From: Ceratobasidium sp. AG-K
Taxonomy: Eukaryota; Basidiomycota; Agaricomycetes; Cantharellales; Ceratobasidiaceae
NCBI GenBank assembly: GCA_037039685.1
Contig: JAWNGF010000001.1
Span: forward strand, 6,758,001 to 6,822,000
Reading direction: 5' to 3'
DNA length: 64,000 bases
Numbering within the stretch: the first letter of the stretch is position 1; every line of letters begins with the position of its first letter. The position numbers and the translations under genes are program-made. The notes below the pieces were generated by a model. That model had not been told where the DNA came from, did no database searches, and saw only the letters and a list, made by a program, of their open reading frames with translations. Positions 16,281-29,203 of this stretch are shown here, piece after piece.

Positions 16281-17275
16281 ATGGCCCACTGCTCCAGGCG
16301 TGTCTCTGTGCTCCTCGCATCAGGTATAAGAGGGGCACCATGTAATACGTCTGGTAAGTTATGCAAAGTTTAATCCCGAAACATCAATTAAACATTATGC
16401 TGTGATTAGCTCGTGGGCTGCGCCTCATTCAGACATCTCAGCAGCCGGACGGCACAGAGTGGCTCGCATTGGCCAAGGAACGAAAGAGGCGAAGGGCAAT
16501 AAGTGCGTACATTCTCCTTGCCAATCACCAAATCTAATTCTGCCAAGTCGACTACTTCTCCAACCTAGGCTCGACTAAAACTCGAGACAACTCTTTCCAA
16601 CCACATCACACCCTACACAAACCCATACCTCCCACCGATCTCACCATATCCGCTCTGGTTGCGGCCGGCGCCCACCTCGGCAGCTCTCCCGGATCGACGC
16701 GCCCTACGTTCCTCCCTTACGCTTACGGCCACCGAGCCGGCATCACTATCATCGACTTGGATTCAACGTTGCCCTTACTCAGAAGAGCGTCCAATGTCGT
16801 CCGTGAGGTGGCCAAGAGCAACGGTCTCATATTGTTTGTTGGAACGAGTGAAACTCTGGCACCATGCGTTCGCAAAGCGGCTGAAAGACTAGGATCGCAA
16901 GGATTTCACGTAGGAACCACTTGGAAACCCGGCACACTCACCAATGCGTGGGAATTGTTTGGTTCGGACACGATGATGAAGCTCAATACGACGCCCGATC
17001 TTGTTATTTTCCTCAACCCATTGCAAAATTTGCATGCTATTCGGGAGTGTGCAATTTCGCGTATTCCGACCATTGGGGTTATCGACTCGGATGTAGACCC
17101 GAGGGTGGTGATGTACCCCATCCCTGCAAACGACGATAGTCTTAGGACGGCGGAGCTTATTGCGGGCATGTTGAGCATGGCGGGTGCACAAGGGATCAAG
17201 GAGGCCGCGACTGAGAGAGCATTGTCACAAAGCCAGAGTAAGCGGGCGGAGCCGGATCATGTGGAGGACGCATAA
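16281..17275 (+). CDS. MRP4: Mitochondrial small-subunit ribosomal protein uS2m
   Basis: Three exons (16281-16353, 16410-16502, 16548-17275) give exactly 297 residues. The N-terminus MAHCSRRVSVLLASGIRGAP is Arg/Ser-rich without acids, a good mitochondrial presequence. The S2 family signatures follow: LVAAGAHLGSS near residue 95, YGHRAGITIIDLDSTLPLLR, LFVGTSETLAP, KPGTLTNAW, PDLVIFLNP, and IGVIDSDVDPRVVMYPIPAND near the end. A short extension follows the SMAGAQGIKEA helix. The protein belongs to the mitoribosome small subunit. The start ATG is the only one that keeps frame through both introns. Confidence 0.92.
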
Positions 17276-17366
17276 ATTGTAATTAACGCTTTGATTTATT
17301 TGCTTTCACCACTAAGTAATAAGAAGGAACTGGGAGGGTCTGACGGGATTCACCAACGTTCCCCAA

Positions 17367-19199
17367 CTAACTGTTGGAGCGTTGTTGAAGGGTATAGTGG
17401 TACTCTGCAAACTCGCGCATTTAGTCTAGTCCAGGATATGTGCAACCACACTCACCTTCGGCCAGGTCGATGGTCCTCATATTCGCACTCAGCTTGTTCA
17501 AAGTCTCTACGTATTCCTCTTCCTCGACCGAATCGAATACGATTCCGCCCCCCGCCTGCAGGTACGCAACACCATCCTTAATCGTCATCGTTCTAATGGC
17601 GATGCATGTATCCATTTCGTCGTCTGCAAAGTCGAATCGGCCTACTGCACCCGCATATACGCCTCGTCGTTCGCCTTCTAGCTCAGAAACCAGCTCCACC
17701 GCCTTGATTTTGGGTGCACCCGAGACTGTTCCGGCGGGGAAAATTGAACGGAACGCGTCGAACCTGGTGGGATATTAGAAATAATTCAATCAAGGGATCT
17801 GGACGCACCTGTTCTTTCCCTCACGCAATAAACCAGACACTTGGCTGGTGAGATGGATCACATGGCTAAACTTTTCGAGTCGCATGAGTTCGTCGACTTT
17901 GACGGTCTTGGGCTGGCAAACCCGATTGACGTCGTTTCTTGCGAGGTCGACCAGCATGATGTGCTCCGCACGATCCTTGGCCGAGGCCAATAGTTGTGCC
18001 CCCAGCTCGGCGTCCTCTGTAAATACGTTAAATATATATACATCACGGTTAGATTATACCCACCTTCTGGGTTCTTTCCTCGCTTCACGGTCCCCGCGAT
18101 TGCATGATTGTACACCTTGTTCTGTTCCACCCGACACAACGTCTCGGGACTCGCACCGACGACCTGCAAATCCCCACAATCAATATAAAACATGTAAGGA
18201 CTGGGGTTGACCTGTCGAAGCTGCCGATAGATATTAAACGGATGAAGGTTCGTCTTGCGTGCCAATCGTTGTGACGGAACAGCCTGGATAATATCCCCCG
18301 CAACGATATGCTTCTTCAACTGGGTCACGAAACCCTCGTACCCGGCCTTGCCCACATTCGAAACGGCCGTATTCCCCCTCTCGATCGGGGGCTGCGGAAT
18401 CAGCGGCGTATGGTTCGCCAGCACGACCTTGGCGGCCCTCCGAGCTTTCTGCACCGCCGTTTGATAAATAAACGATAGATTCGAGCTCGCTTCGGACGAA
18501 GTCGCGCTCGTCACAGTTGGAGCGAACACGTGCGAGACAACCTTGACGCTTTGGTACAAGTGGTCGTACACCAAGATCGTGTCGCATAGCATGAACACCG
18601 ATTCGGGTATGCCGAGCGGGTCGGTGAGCGTGCGTGCGGTCTTGGGTTCAAAGTATTGGATACAGTCGTAGGACACGTAGCCGATCGCGCCGCCTGGGAG
18701 TTGATGCCAGCTCATATCAATATGCGTTCGGTGGGAGTGGTTGGATTGCGGCACGTACCGGTAAAGGTTGGGACCTCTGGGAGTTTGATGTACTTGTATG
18801 CCCGGAGTTCACGTTGGAGGGCGCCCATGGGGTCGCCTTGGGTCTCATGGCCTGGTCCGGATCGAATCACCTTGAATGGATCTTCACGGGTTTAATTAGG
18901 AAACAAAAGACGGTTTATTGTCCACTCACCTGCGCCTACGAAACTGTACCGCGCGATATTCTCTCCAGCAATGACACTCTCCAGGATGAAGCTATACTTG
19001 GAATCCTTGGCGAGACGAAGATATGCCATAGATGGAGTCAAGAGATCCGATGGAAACTCGAGAAACACTGGCACACAATTTCCCGCTTTCTTCTTGAGTA
19101 TCAAGTCCTCCACGACATTCAGAGGCGGATAAGGTACCAATGCCTACGACCATCAGGACCACGCCAACTCGTAACACTAAAACACACCTGGGGATCCAT
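17367..19199 (-). CDS. TRP2: Anthranilate synthase component I
   Basis: First committed step of tryptophan synthesis: chorismate plus glutamine-derived ammonia to anthranilate. Exon 1 is only MDPQ; an intron then joins [19 protein letters not shown]. The N-terminal part holds the feedback-site region ([18 protein letters not shown]). The chorismate-binding domain has [89 protein letters not shown], and [10 protein letters not shown] with [10 protein letters not shown]. The last exon encodes [12 protein letters not shown] and the stop (17367-17369). About 510 residues, full length for TrpE-type subunits. No glutaminase domain is fused, so the TRP3-type partner lies elsewhere. A Gcn4-like TGACTC core is about 90 bp upstream. 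Confidence 0.94.
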
Positions 19200-19287
19200 C
19201 TTTTTGCTTCTTTACTAAAACCTAGAACGAAGAGGGGAGCAGTAGAGCAGGAAAGCTAGTTCGGCCGTCGAGGATTTAAGCAAGGCC

Positions 19288-19294
19288 GAGTCAC
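19288..19294 (-). promoter_or_regulatory. possible Gcn4/Cpc1 element upstream of TRP2
   Basis: GAGTCAC on the plus strand (GTGACTC on the coding strand) lies about 90 bp before the TRP2 start. TGACTC cores upstream of amino-acid genes are bound by Gcn4-type bZIP factors in fungi. A 6-7 bp match alone is weak. Confidence 0.3.
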
Positions 19295-20176
19295 TGATGA
19301 CTTTTGTTCCCAAATCTAGCACAGCCACCGATCGTCGCTTATGTATTATTGATCAACATTACCTTGGCCAGCGCACTCGTCTGTCTCAGTCTCAGTCTCG
19401 AGGCGATTGTTACGCTAGCAATCGCCCCCCACATGGTGGTATGGGGACACGGTAAATACTCCGCAAACTAGAGACGATCTGACTAAATCTGGCATCCATT
19501 CATTGAGGTTAGCGACCTTATCTGCCTCGTCAACGCAGTTAAACTCTGCTCAGGTGACAGGTCATCTCTTGGCAACCTACCGATTATCTTTACGACGCAT
19601 ACATCCGATATTTCGACCAGGACCCCCGGAACTCCTGCCAGAATAGATGTTTGTCTATATCCGGAGTTACACTCGATACACGCTGAAAAGAAGTTCTGTC
19701 ATTGGGGCGCAGTTGGAAGAGTTGAGAATAATGTTTGTATACCTCGAGTCCAGAACGCGTGTCAGAATTCCAGTTGTTCTTCTGGGTATCGTACGCTGGG
19801 TTGAACCGAGAGTTGAAATCGACGCCTGGGGAAATAAAAACCCAGTCAGCCCGAAAGCAGCGTACAATGGCCCGCGAAATTGACTTGGACAGAATAAAGC
19901 AGCTACGGGCCTAATACCCATCAGGTAACAACTTGATTTGACTGTCGCGCGCAAGTCCGGCACCGGACATGTCCGCTCCCATAACGAGAATCCCCGTTGT
20001 TTACTTCGAGAGCGATCGTGTGACCTTGGCAACCAACCCGTGAAAGTTTCACGCAAATGGTATGCATATACAAAGCTATTGAATTCATACAATGATAAAA
20101 CGAATGCATGCAGGAAAATGACTATGCGAGTGATGCGACAACGAATAAACAGTGAATGAGTGAAATGCAAAAATGG
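19295..20176. other. intergenic, no gene recognised
   Basis: About 0.9 kb upstream of TRP2 and downstream of the arrestin-like gene. A 167-codon open frame (19667-20170, minus) has no recognisable domain, no plausible splice continuation and irregular composition, so I leave it out. The rest has short frames only. Confidence 0.45.
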
Positions 20177-21863
20177 TCAACACGGCACGCCTAGGGGTCC
20201 CCGACTGAGGACCGCCTCTCGTGCCGACGCAGAGCTGAATCGCTCGACTTCGGCCTCCCACTCGAGGACCTCGGCCGTCTTGGCCGACGGTACGACGACT
20301 GTCCGAGTTGCCGCCGGCCGTGGCTCGGGTGAACTCCGTTTCTTGGACCCAAACAGCCGCAAGCCCGTGCTCGAACGCGGCCGAGGTGGGGCGATGCGGT
20401 CCAGTTCACGCTCCCAGGCGCGAAACTGTTCGGGTTCGAATGCGGTGGGGACGGGGGTGGTTTCGTTCCCGCGGGAGCGTGGACGGAGGGGGTGTCTCGA
20501 CTCGCGTGTGCCCGAGGATGTATGCGGCCGTTTGGACTTGTTCTTGGGGACTGCGAGGTTATTGGGGCTGGGTGGGGGAGAGGGGAGGTGTGGGACCGAT
20601 CGTTTCTCCGAGTGGTTCTCGACCGAGGAAGACGGAGAGGAGGCAGGGCGTTTCGTGCGGTATTTGGAATGGACGCGTAATCGTTCGGCGTCGTCGACCG
20701 CGACCACGGTTATTTCCTCCTGACAGTATTCGGTAAATTCAGACCCTCCCAACGCCATTTGCACCTAGCGCCGTTGAGTTATTAATGCGTTAATGAGAAT
20801 AGAATTGCGCTTACCTTGGCGGTGATGAAGAACCGCACCCTAGCGAGTTCTCCCTGCATGGTTTCGCCCACGCCCCAGTGGGCGTTGGATTTGGGCAATG
20901 GAACCTGGAGCATTGCGGTGAGAGAATTTGAGCCGGCCGGCCTGGGGATCTCGGTAATATCGGTAGTTGCCAGAACCGTGTCGATGGTCTTGTGTGACAG
21001 TCCCGAAGATGACGACGGTCGGTCGGGCGAGGGGGGCAGCAGGGCCATTGTGGACGAACAACAGCCCGGCGACGAGTCGCGAGACGACTGTCGGGACAGC
21101 ATTGAGGGGGTTGCGAGCTGAGTGGTGGATGACGACGGGCTGACGTCAAAGAGCTCGACATGTCGCTCGAGCGCAAGTGTTACACGCTGGACAGTGCCGG
21201 GAGGAGTGTGTATGCTGACGGATAGGGGGATGGGGTCGAGGGGGGCGACGGGTTGCCTCGGCAACTGGAGTTCGCAGTGGGGCGCCGGAACATGGTAGAC
21301 AGTCGGCTGTGGTGATGGTTTGTTGTAGCGGACGAGGTTGACGTCGAAGCACTTTAGTTGACGCGTGCCAATTCCTGCAATGTGTGGAGTGTGGATCGCT
21401 GCGTATGATCAGCACAGATCCGCACATGTCAGAGCCGACTCACCAGCTTCGATGCGCCAATATACCCGGTACTCGGGCAGCTGGAATGTGCTATTGCCGC
21501 CAGCATTGGGGGAAACAACGAGGCGGAAGGGGAGCTCGAGAGATCCGAGTTGCCCATACACTCCTTCCGGCGTCCACAGCGTCTGGGACTCTTCGTACAG
21601 GACATTCGACTTGGTAACGCCGACTCGTCCCAGTCGTGCTTCGTAGCAGCGGATGGAAATGGTAACGCCAGAGGAAGTCGCGGTCTTGCCGTCCTCTTCA
21701 ACGCGGGTGCGAACGACGCCCTCGAGCTTGACGGGAGAAAGGCCTGATGGTGTCAGCTTACGCGACATCGGATGACATAAGTGTGGCTACCTAGATGACC
21801 CGAGTGAGGGAACCAGCGAGCGCCGGCATTGCCCTTTGCGGGCGTAATGGAGATGGCGACCAT
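20177..21863 (-). CDS. Arrestin-like trafficking adaptor
   Basis: At least four exons. After MVAISITPAKGNAGARWFPH an intron joins LSPVKLEGVVRTRVEED. The arrestin-N features follow: VTISIRCYEARLG, LPFRLVVSPNAGG, and YRVYWRIEA. The next exon carries AIHTPHIAGIGTRQLKCF and beta-strand-rich arrestin-C sequence. The last exon begins VQMALGGSEFTEYCQEEITV and ends in a basic, Ser/Pro-rich tail (KNKSKRPHTSS, RLFGSKKRSSPEP). Fungal alpha-arrestins recruit Rsp5-type ligases to membrane cargo through PY motifs; I see no clear PPxY here, so that link is unproven. The start is uncertain, since the frame stays open upstream to about 22097. It is divergent from the transporter at 22137. Confidence 0.65.
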
Positions 21864-22136
21864 GGGGGGAAAGCTGGCTGAGGAGGCGGTAGCCAGCGGC
21901 TTAAGGCCGTGAGCTGGCCCGCCGCTCGTAACAGCGGGATGCTTCCACGGGGCTTGATCTTCTGCTTCTTGACCATGTGTGAGCAATTCGATCCACAAAC
22001 ACTTCCAATTGCGAACGACGCCCGTCCCCCGGACACCCCTGCTTCGACTTCGATCCCTATTCCACTTTTCTGGAGCCGTTAGCACCGCCACCAACACCGT
22101 TACGCTACACCGACCTCTATCGTTACACCAACCACC

Positions 22137-23786
22137 ATGGCCCGCTCATCGCTCGTGCCGTTTCTCATCGCCGGCATGCTGGCCACTGGTGAGTGCCTCA
22201 TACTCGATTAGGCTAGTCTAATGCGTCACAGGCTGCGCCAACTCGCTACTCACAAAGTGGCAGGACCGCATGTGCGTCGAGAACTGCGAACCCACCGCCA
22301 CTCGTCCACCCGTGCACTTTGAGCAGCCAGGTGAGCATCAGCAGATGATAATGGCCTTGACTCACCCTGCGCAGTATGGCAAACACTCAACATGTTCATT
22401 GGCGAAATGCTCTGTATGTTCATCCCTCACACGCCTTCCCCCACTGATTCCCGTCACAGGCTTCCTCCCCGTACTTTGGAAATGGTTTTCCACCCGTAAT
22501 GCCCCGCCCCAGCTCCCAACCGATGAGGAAGAACACCCAGCCCCAGGAGCCAAAGCCCAGACCGACCCCGTATTGTCCGGCTGGAAGCTCCTGTATTTCT
22601 GGTTCCCGGCCTTCTGTGATCTCACTGGCACAACTGTATGTTGCCACCTATCGTGTCTCGTCACTACTGACGCACTTGTAGCTTATGAATGTGGGCCTCC
22701 TGTACGTATTCCGGAAATGATCCGGGCCGCAACTCACCTTCCGTTTTAGCTACACGCCCGTGTCTATTTACCAAATGACCCGTGGCGCCCTCGTTCTCTG
22801 GGTCGGCCTACTCTCGGTCATTTTCCTTCGTCGACACCTCTACCTCTACCAATGGATCTCTCTCTTTGTCGTCATGGCCGGTGTCAGCCTCGTCGGCCTC
22901 AGCGGCTCACTCATCAAGAACGTGGTCGGCGACCAAGCTGGAGAAGCCATCCACGCGTTCATGACCGAGGTGGCTCGATCGATTGCCCCCGAAGAACCTG
23001 AACCTACCACTGTTTTCGTAGGCGTCTTGTTCGTTTTGTTCGCCCAATGCTTGTAAGTCCCCCACAAAAGAGGTAACTCGACTCTGATCGCAAGTAGCAC
23101 CGCGATCCAATTTGTCGTCGAGGAAAAGATCATGAAGGGTTACACAATTGAGCCGCTCATGGCCGTAGGGCTTGAAGGATTCTTTGGCGCACTCTCGGTC
23201 CTATTGTGCATGCCCATTCTCGCCCCGCTCGCATCCCGCTCGCCGTTTTTCGACTTTCCCCGCGGGTGGCATCAAATCGTCGACCACTCGGATGTGCTTC
23301 TTGCGTCGTTTTTGATCATGTTCTCCATCGCCTCGTTTAATTACTTTGGCTTGAGCGTGACGTTCCGCGTGAGCGCGACTGCTCGTTCCACGACAGACAC
23401 CTGCCGTACCCTCGGTATCTGGATCGTCAGCCTGGGTCTCGGTTGGGAGCGTCTCGCATGGCCATACTCGGTTCTTCAAGTGCTCGGCTTTGCGCTCCTT
23501 GTGTAAGTGGCAGAATTCTTGTGAATCGAAGGTGCTGACTTGTTCCATCTGCCACTCGTAGGTATGGAACTGTAAGTCAACCTATCATTTCCATGTGCTA
23601 TCACTAACTTCGCTCCAGTTCCTTTTCAACGATCTCGTCGAACCACCGGCGTTTATTCGTCCGGCGGCAGCTCCTGAAGACGACGAGTCCCGCGCACTCT
23701 TGGCCGAAGAACACATCAACGAGACTGCGGTTCTTCCAGCCGATGTGGGACAAGGTTACGACGTCGTGCCGCCTCCTCGAGGGTAA
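22137..23786 (+). CDS. SLC35F6-type (DMT/EamA) membrane transporter
   Basis: The start is MARSSLVPFLIAGMLATG, followed by CANSLLTKWQD and the conserved HFEQP, as in human SLC35F6 and related proteins. Several introns; about ten predicted membrane helices, with KLLYFWFPAFCDLTGTTLMN, VGLLYTPVSIYQMTRGALVL, IFLRRHLYLYQWISLFVVMA, the conserved IQFVVEEKIMKGY, and FSIASFNYFGLSVTFRVSAT. It ends in a hydrophilic tail with DDESRALLAEE. The length (about 430 residues) is normal for the family. Its substrate is not known from sequence; the family is related to nucleotide-sugar and drug/metabolite transporters and is often found on lysosomes or vacuoles. Confidence 0.87.
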
Positions 23787-25649
23787 ATCCGGCCCGGATG
23801 GAGAAACCCCGGAGTCTTGTACGTCGATCAAAGACGCCGACTTTCTGTCGCTACGTTGTGGAGTGCAATACAATCGCTACCTTCTATAATATCACTCGGT
23901 CGGCGTCTGCCCGAGCGACCCTCGGTTGAGCTCCCAGTTGACTTTTTGACATCGGACCGGTTTTTTTCGTGTTTAATTAAATCACGGTCAATCACTCACT
24001 AGTCAAGCAACCACCGCATAGCGATTAGGCGCTGGTAGGACCCCGGAGTCTGCTTCCCGCGATTACACAACTTTACCGAGTGTGCCACATTTCGAAGATC
24101 AAGAACAGTCATCGCTTGCTGTTTTGGTTATGGGGCCGATCCATAAGCGTTTCTTGGTGGGATTTTTCTCTACCTCGCGATAGCAGCTGCTTCCTATTGG
24201 AGGTTCTTTCTTGGTGTATAGCATTGGCGGATACTTGACATGGGTTCTTTGTCACGACTTGCTCGTCGTTAGGATTCTCGTTTTCCTAGCGCTCAAGAAG
24301 ACCGGACATGTACTGTGCCCGCTACCGTCGGGAGAAGCACAGGGTTCGAAATCCCCGCGCGTTGCGCGCAACCCCCGAGAGTTTTGTATTTGACACGGGT
24401 GCTATAGGCAGTTCACTTAGCTTCCCCAGACATCCCATTCAATCTTGCCACAAAATCTGATTCATCCCGTTCAATGTTTGAGCTGAATGCTTCGTCTCAG
24501 TCATCCCAATTCAGACGCTCAGAACCGGACAGATTCGGAATACACTTGCTTCGCAAGCGGATTTGTGGTTGCGGGCAAGAGGCTATTTCAGCATGGGCAC
24601 TCCGGACTGCGCATTTACTCTTCTCGTAAAAATTCATTTTACGTCCGTATCGGCCGTCGAGCTCGCTTCGCAGCATGTCTCCCACACCATTGGATGCTGA
24701 GAGTGAAATGCGAGACCAGCTCAAGAATAGATGTTCAGAACGCTCAAGGTGGTGTAGGGCGAGTCGGCCTGGGCCGTTTGAAAAAACACTTGGCGAATGT
24801 TTAAGCTCGACGCCACGAGGTTAGTTAGTCTCGCGTGTTGCCGTCCAGACCACACGTCGCGCCACATGATTATCGACGTTGAATCGAGTTTGGGCGAAAA
24901 GAAGTGTGTTCGGGGTCATTTGGCGCGCAAAGCTCGAACAAACGCCCCGTCTCGAAACTGAGCTAGAAAAGCGGATGAAGATTTTTCTGCTAGCTTCATT
25001 GATTGATTGGGGTCGGGTTGACAGATCACTCGATCGACTTGCGTATCGGGGCGTTGATGATGATGTCACGGGTGACATTCTCTGTTCCGCCCATTGGATC
25101 ACGTGCGTTGATATCTCTTGTTTGGCTCCACCGCACTAGAATGAGTCTCCAAGTCGCTTGGGGCAAGTGGTTCGTTGTTTCGGCGGGATGTAGGTCGGTT
25201 CGTGACAGGGGAGATTAATTACTGAATGCACCACAGTGATAACGGGCGGATGGGCACTGATGCGCGGTGAGCATCACCTTCAATCTATCTGCACCACCTA
25301 ATTCAGCGAACCATAGCCACCACCCCAAACGCAAAGGACTATTATGATGTACGTACTTGACTTGGCTTCGCTGTCAACTGACTCGGCGTCCAGTCTCTTG
25401 CTCCCGATCACAAACGTGCGGTTGACGCGGCACGCGCGCGGGGTGTGGGGGTCGCACAGTCGACAGAGTCCATTCGGCGTCAGCAATTGGTATTTTTCAT
25501 TTGTCTTGTCATGTGCGTCGAAATTAACCGACAGTTTAGGATCCAGAGGCTCCGGTGTGGGCAAGCAAATCATCTCCACGGCCATCATAACCATGATTCG
25601 GCTCCCACATGTACACCATTAATTGCATTCAATTATTCATCCCACGCTC
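23787..25649. other. longest gene-free stretch
   Basis: About 1.9 kb between two convergent genes. Frames such as 24487-24804 (+) and 24821-25102 (-) show no domain and no conserved-looking splice structure. A GGTTCGAAATCC box near 24345 resembles a tRNA B box, but no cloverleaf forms. Could hold long 3' UTRs or a noncoding RNA; nothing specific is visible. Confidence 0.4.
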
Positions 25650-26358
25650 CTACGCGAACAGTCCGAAATCTACAATTTTGAGCGACGGTACCGCAGCTTC
25701 GTACGCACCCAGCCACCGTTGGGCCCCTTGCTCGTCCACAGCGCTGCCAGCCTTTTCTGTTTGCACCGGAACGTTGAACGTCATCACCAAATCAATCCCT
25801 TTGTCCACAACGCGATACACAGCAAGCAGGATCTTCACGGTGTCGGGATGTGTACGGTTGAACTTAGGAACTTCTTGGGTTCCCTGCAGGACACTGAGAA
25901 CAACCGGACTGGAGCTCTGTGGTTGCTGTGCGGGCGTATTGACAATTTCGACCGTAGAAGTCACTGCATCGTTATCGTGTGCGAGTGAATCAAAGTGGAA
26001 TCTATGCGGGTCGCAGGGTCGGTCAGGAAATGGCACTTGACTGTCTGGTGACTAGTACTCACTTGGCAACTTCCGTAGGCTCATCTGGAGCAACACGTTC
26101 TAGGATTTCGAACACGATGCTAACATCCGAGTCTTGGGCGAGAAAGACTTCTTGAGTGTCTGGGACTTGGCGAAGATCACTAGCCGGGTAATTAGTATCG
26201 TTGTGAATGGATAGTTTAGTAATGGACTTACGATGCATCTGTGAGCCCCTGTGGTAGCTCCACAGTGATAGCACCTGCGTCGTGGCTGAGTTTTAAAAAA
26301 GTGTCGAAAATTCGGTAAACTGACCCCCGAACAGTTCGTACGTCGTGCTTGCAGACAT
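25650..26358 (-). CDS. MOG1: Mog1-like Ran-binding nuclear import factor
   Basis: Exon 1 encodes MSASTTYELFGG and splices (GTCAGT donor) to AITVELPQGLTDAS, then SDLRQVPDTQEVFLAQDSD, the most conserved Mog1 segment. The rest reads VSIVFEILERVAPDEPTEVA, KFHFDSLAHDND, VVLSVLQGTQEVPKFN, and VKILLAVYRVVDKGIDLVM, and ends LKIVDFGLFA. About 190 residues, the normal size. Mog1 binds Ran/Gsp1, promotes nucleotide release, and supports nuclear protein import. Four exons with in-phase short introns. The other candidate start (MKSTSFVASL, in the same region) gives no homology, so the spliced start is preferred. Confidence 0.88.
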
Positions 26359-26554
26359 ATTGAATCTGATTTACGCCTGAATGCGGATAGCTGAGCGTGA
26401 GACTGGCAACGAATGAGGTCGACTTCAACCCGATTGATTAATTACAAATATGGTTAATCAAGAGCCAAACACAGCGGCTGTACATGTCCAAATAATACAG
26501 AATGAACGAACACCAGTTACACCCAAGACAACAAGTCCACAGATACTCCAGATT

Positions 26555-29014
26555 CTAGTACTCGTTTGCGCTCACACGGAACTCTTCTAGCTTGGAGATG
26601 ACTTGCTCTCGGAAATCAAGCAAGAGCGTAACGTGTTTAGTAATCTCCTCGTTGGTCTGCTTCTTGAGTTGTTCCGACTTGTACGTGATGTCCTTCAACC
26701 TATCGAAGGGTAAGTACGCTGTATCCGAAACCCAGCTTGTACGTACTCGTTTTCAACTGCACCGAGTCTCGTCTGCGCATTAACAAGGGCACTCTGTGCT
26801 CCCACTCCAACGTTGGCCGCCTCACGCTCCAAACGCTCAATATCTTCGCGAAGCTCTCCCAAGACCAGTGCTGCGGCCTACAATAATAAATTTAGCCGTC
26901 GTACTGATGATCACACCAGGGTGCTCACGCTTTTGGCTTCCTCCGCCTTGTCCTGCATCATGTCGATCTTCCGTCGCAACATATCCGTTTCGTCGCCAAT
27001 GTGTTCTATCTCCTCCACAATCTTGTCGACCTCGCTCTCCTTGGCCAATCGTTCACTGTCCAATTCGGTCCGGGCCTCGCGTGCTTCGTCCGCAAACGTA
27101 CTCAGCGCGGGCTGTACCCGGTGTTTCAGCCCACCGTTGAGCGTCCCTCCACCGCGAAGCATCTCTCCCACGACGTTGGCGGCGGAGTTGAGTTCAATTT
27201 CGTACTCTCCTTCGGCATCATCCCCACCGTTGCTCTCCATCGAGTCGTCAGGGCCTTTGGCCAATCGTTGGTGATGCAACCCGAGTTTCCAAATGATATC
27301 GTTGTACTCGGTGACGGCAGTATCGAGTTGATGGACCCGGTGTGAGAGCGCAACTTCACTTGCGTTGTTTTGTCGAACAAGGTCACGGTGGCGCGCTTGC
27401 GTTTCTCGAAGGTTGCGCTGAAGCTTCTCGGTTTCAGTTGCTAGTCGCTGCATCTCTTCCGCTGTGATCGGTTGGGCGGCAATGGCAGCTTGCAACGCTG
27501 CTTCTTCCTTTTCGAGATTTTGCATTTTTTGATCTAGATGTTCACGAATCAATCATATGCGTAATTAGAGAGAGTCATGAGACTCACTGGCTTCTTCGAT
27601 GTTCTCTTTTAACGCTTCGAGATTTTTGACTAGCTTGGCGTCTTTGCGCTGCGTTGTTTCAATACCAGATGTATACTGGTCTTTTAACCGTTGGGCTTCC
27701 TCGAGGGCCGCCTTGGCTTGGGCAAGCTCAGTCTACTCAACGTGGTTAGCAACAGTGGCTTATTGAGGTTCTAGCGACCTACTGGCTTGGACAACAACAT
27801 CTGAAGTTCACTAGTCGCTCGGTCGGCGGCGACTGTATCCTTTTCCGCCTGCGCATTGGCAGATTCGCTTCGACGGTCTATTAGACACTGTTAGGAAAGC
27901 ACAAACGTTGCACACGGGCGAGTCTCACCGAAAAAGTCCTCTAGCACTTGTACTTGCTCAGGGAACTGATCTTCCCCACTCAAGTATAGCCTGTACGTAG
28001 CTGCAATGTAATCGTCAATGATAACATCGGGATTACTATCCGCAGCGGGTTTTCCATCTGGGTCCACTGGCGCAGGTAGCCATGGGTCGTTCTCCGCCAT
28101 GGAGTCGGTGAATTTGAGCTTCAACTAGTCAAAATGTGAGGAACAAGACCAAAGATGCTGGTACGTAGTTGCACTAACCATACTCAAGTTGACCAACCAA
28201 TGTAGCATTGCCAGTACGTTTGGCCAGGCATGCATACTTCCAACGGCCGCCAGACTAGATTTACTGATACTATCAGCAGAGCGGTACCGATGGTCCTTTA
28301 GCAAAAGAATTATGTCGTCTTCCATTTTACGCCCCGCACGACCCCACTGGAAGTTTGGGTCGATAACGTCGTTGATAAGGAATACAAATATTGTTTGAAA
28401 GTCCTTGTTTGTAGGCGAGAGGAGCGTCTTGACCGACAATGGATACTTGAACTGTCGCTGTTGCAGATACTCGAGGATGTCATTGGCGCACATGAGCTGG
28501 AAGCTCTTGTCTCGTATCGGCCGGGTGTCCTTCACGGTCATAGGCCCTTGTGAAAAGGTGGGAGCAACCGACATACGGTTTCCGCCATAGGTGCCTGCCT
28601 GTTTGCGGACACTACCAAGCAGTCAGTAAATCGATTAATACAAATTATCGTCATGGCGTACCTTGCCGTCGGATTCCTGAGAGGCGTTTTCCCATACGGG
28701 TTTCTGTCCAACCCTCGACTACCACCCAGTGCCAAATTGGGTTGGGGAGCTGCGGCGGGAGGCGGGCGAAGCATAGACATTCGCAGATTTGTACTGGCAC
28801 CGGCATGGGCATGAGAGGAAGACTGGGTCAGAGATTGTCCGAGTTGTGCACGGCCGCCTCCGGCAACAGGAGCAATAGAAACACGTCCGGGACGACCAGG
28901 TGGGGGCGGAGCGGCAAAATAATCTGGTGCGGGTCGCTTCTTGAGAACAGAGGATGGATGTGGAATGCCAGAGTGCCCATCCTGGGCCACTGTTAACCTT
29001 CGACCTTGAGACAT
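26555..29014 (-). CDS. NDC80: Kinetochore protein Ndc80/Hec1
   Basis: Outer-kinetochore subunit that binds microtubules. The starting Met is MSQGRRLTVAQDGHSG; a basic, Pro/Ser-rich N-terminal tail of about 130 residues follows. The calponin-homology head starts at TRPIRDKSFQLMCANDILEY and continues through LSPTNKDFQTIFVFLINDV and GSMHAWPNVLAMLHWLVNLS. Next come an EEDQF-type acidic linker and long coiled-coil segments (LVDKIVEEIEHIGDETDMLR, KLQRNLRETQARHRDLVRQN). The C-terminal exon holds TKHVTLLLDFREQVISKLEE and ends SANEY. About 680 residues, typical. The start codon is 190 bp from the divergent glucosyltransferase start. Confidence 0.93.
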
Positions 29015-29203
29015 TGGGTTACTGGTTTGCCGATCCAAGCGCTTGTGGTAGGGATGTTCAGCGAGATGTTTGGGCTTGTGGACGCGAACACGTCTCTTCG
29101 ATCCCGTGACATCCTGGATTTAGGCTTTCAACCCTTCCAACTCCTTTTTGTTCACTTTTACTTTTATACTTGATACCCGTAACGATCTTGCAGGAAGCGC
29201 GAG

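Noticed and set aside
19667..20170. 167-codon open frame on the minus strand
   Set aside because: No domain, odd composition, no spliced partner exon, and it lies in a promoter region; likely chance.
20177..21863. PPxY motifs that would tie the arrestin-like protein to the RSP5 gene at 60 kb
   Set aside because: I could not find a clear PPxY in the translated exons, so the functional link is not claimed.
24300..24390. GGTTCGAAATCC resembling a tRNA B box
   Set aside because: No matching A box, acceptor stem or anticodon arm can be folded around it; the T-stem is only about four pairs.
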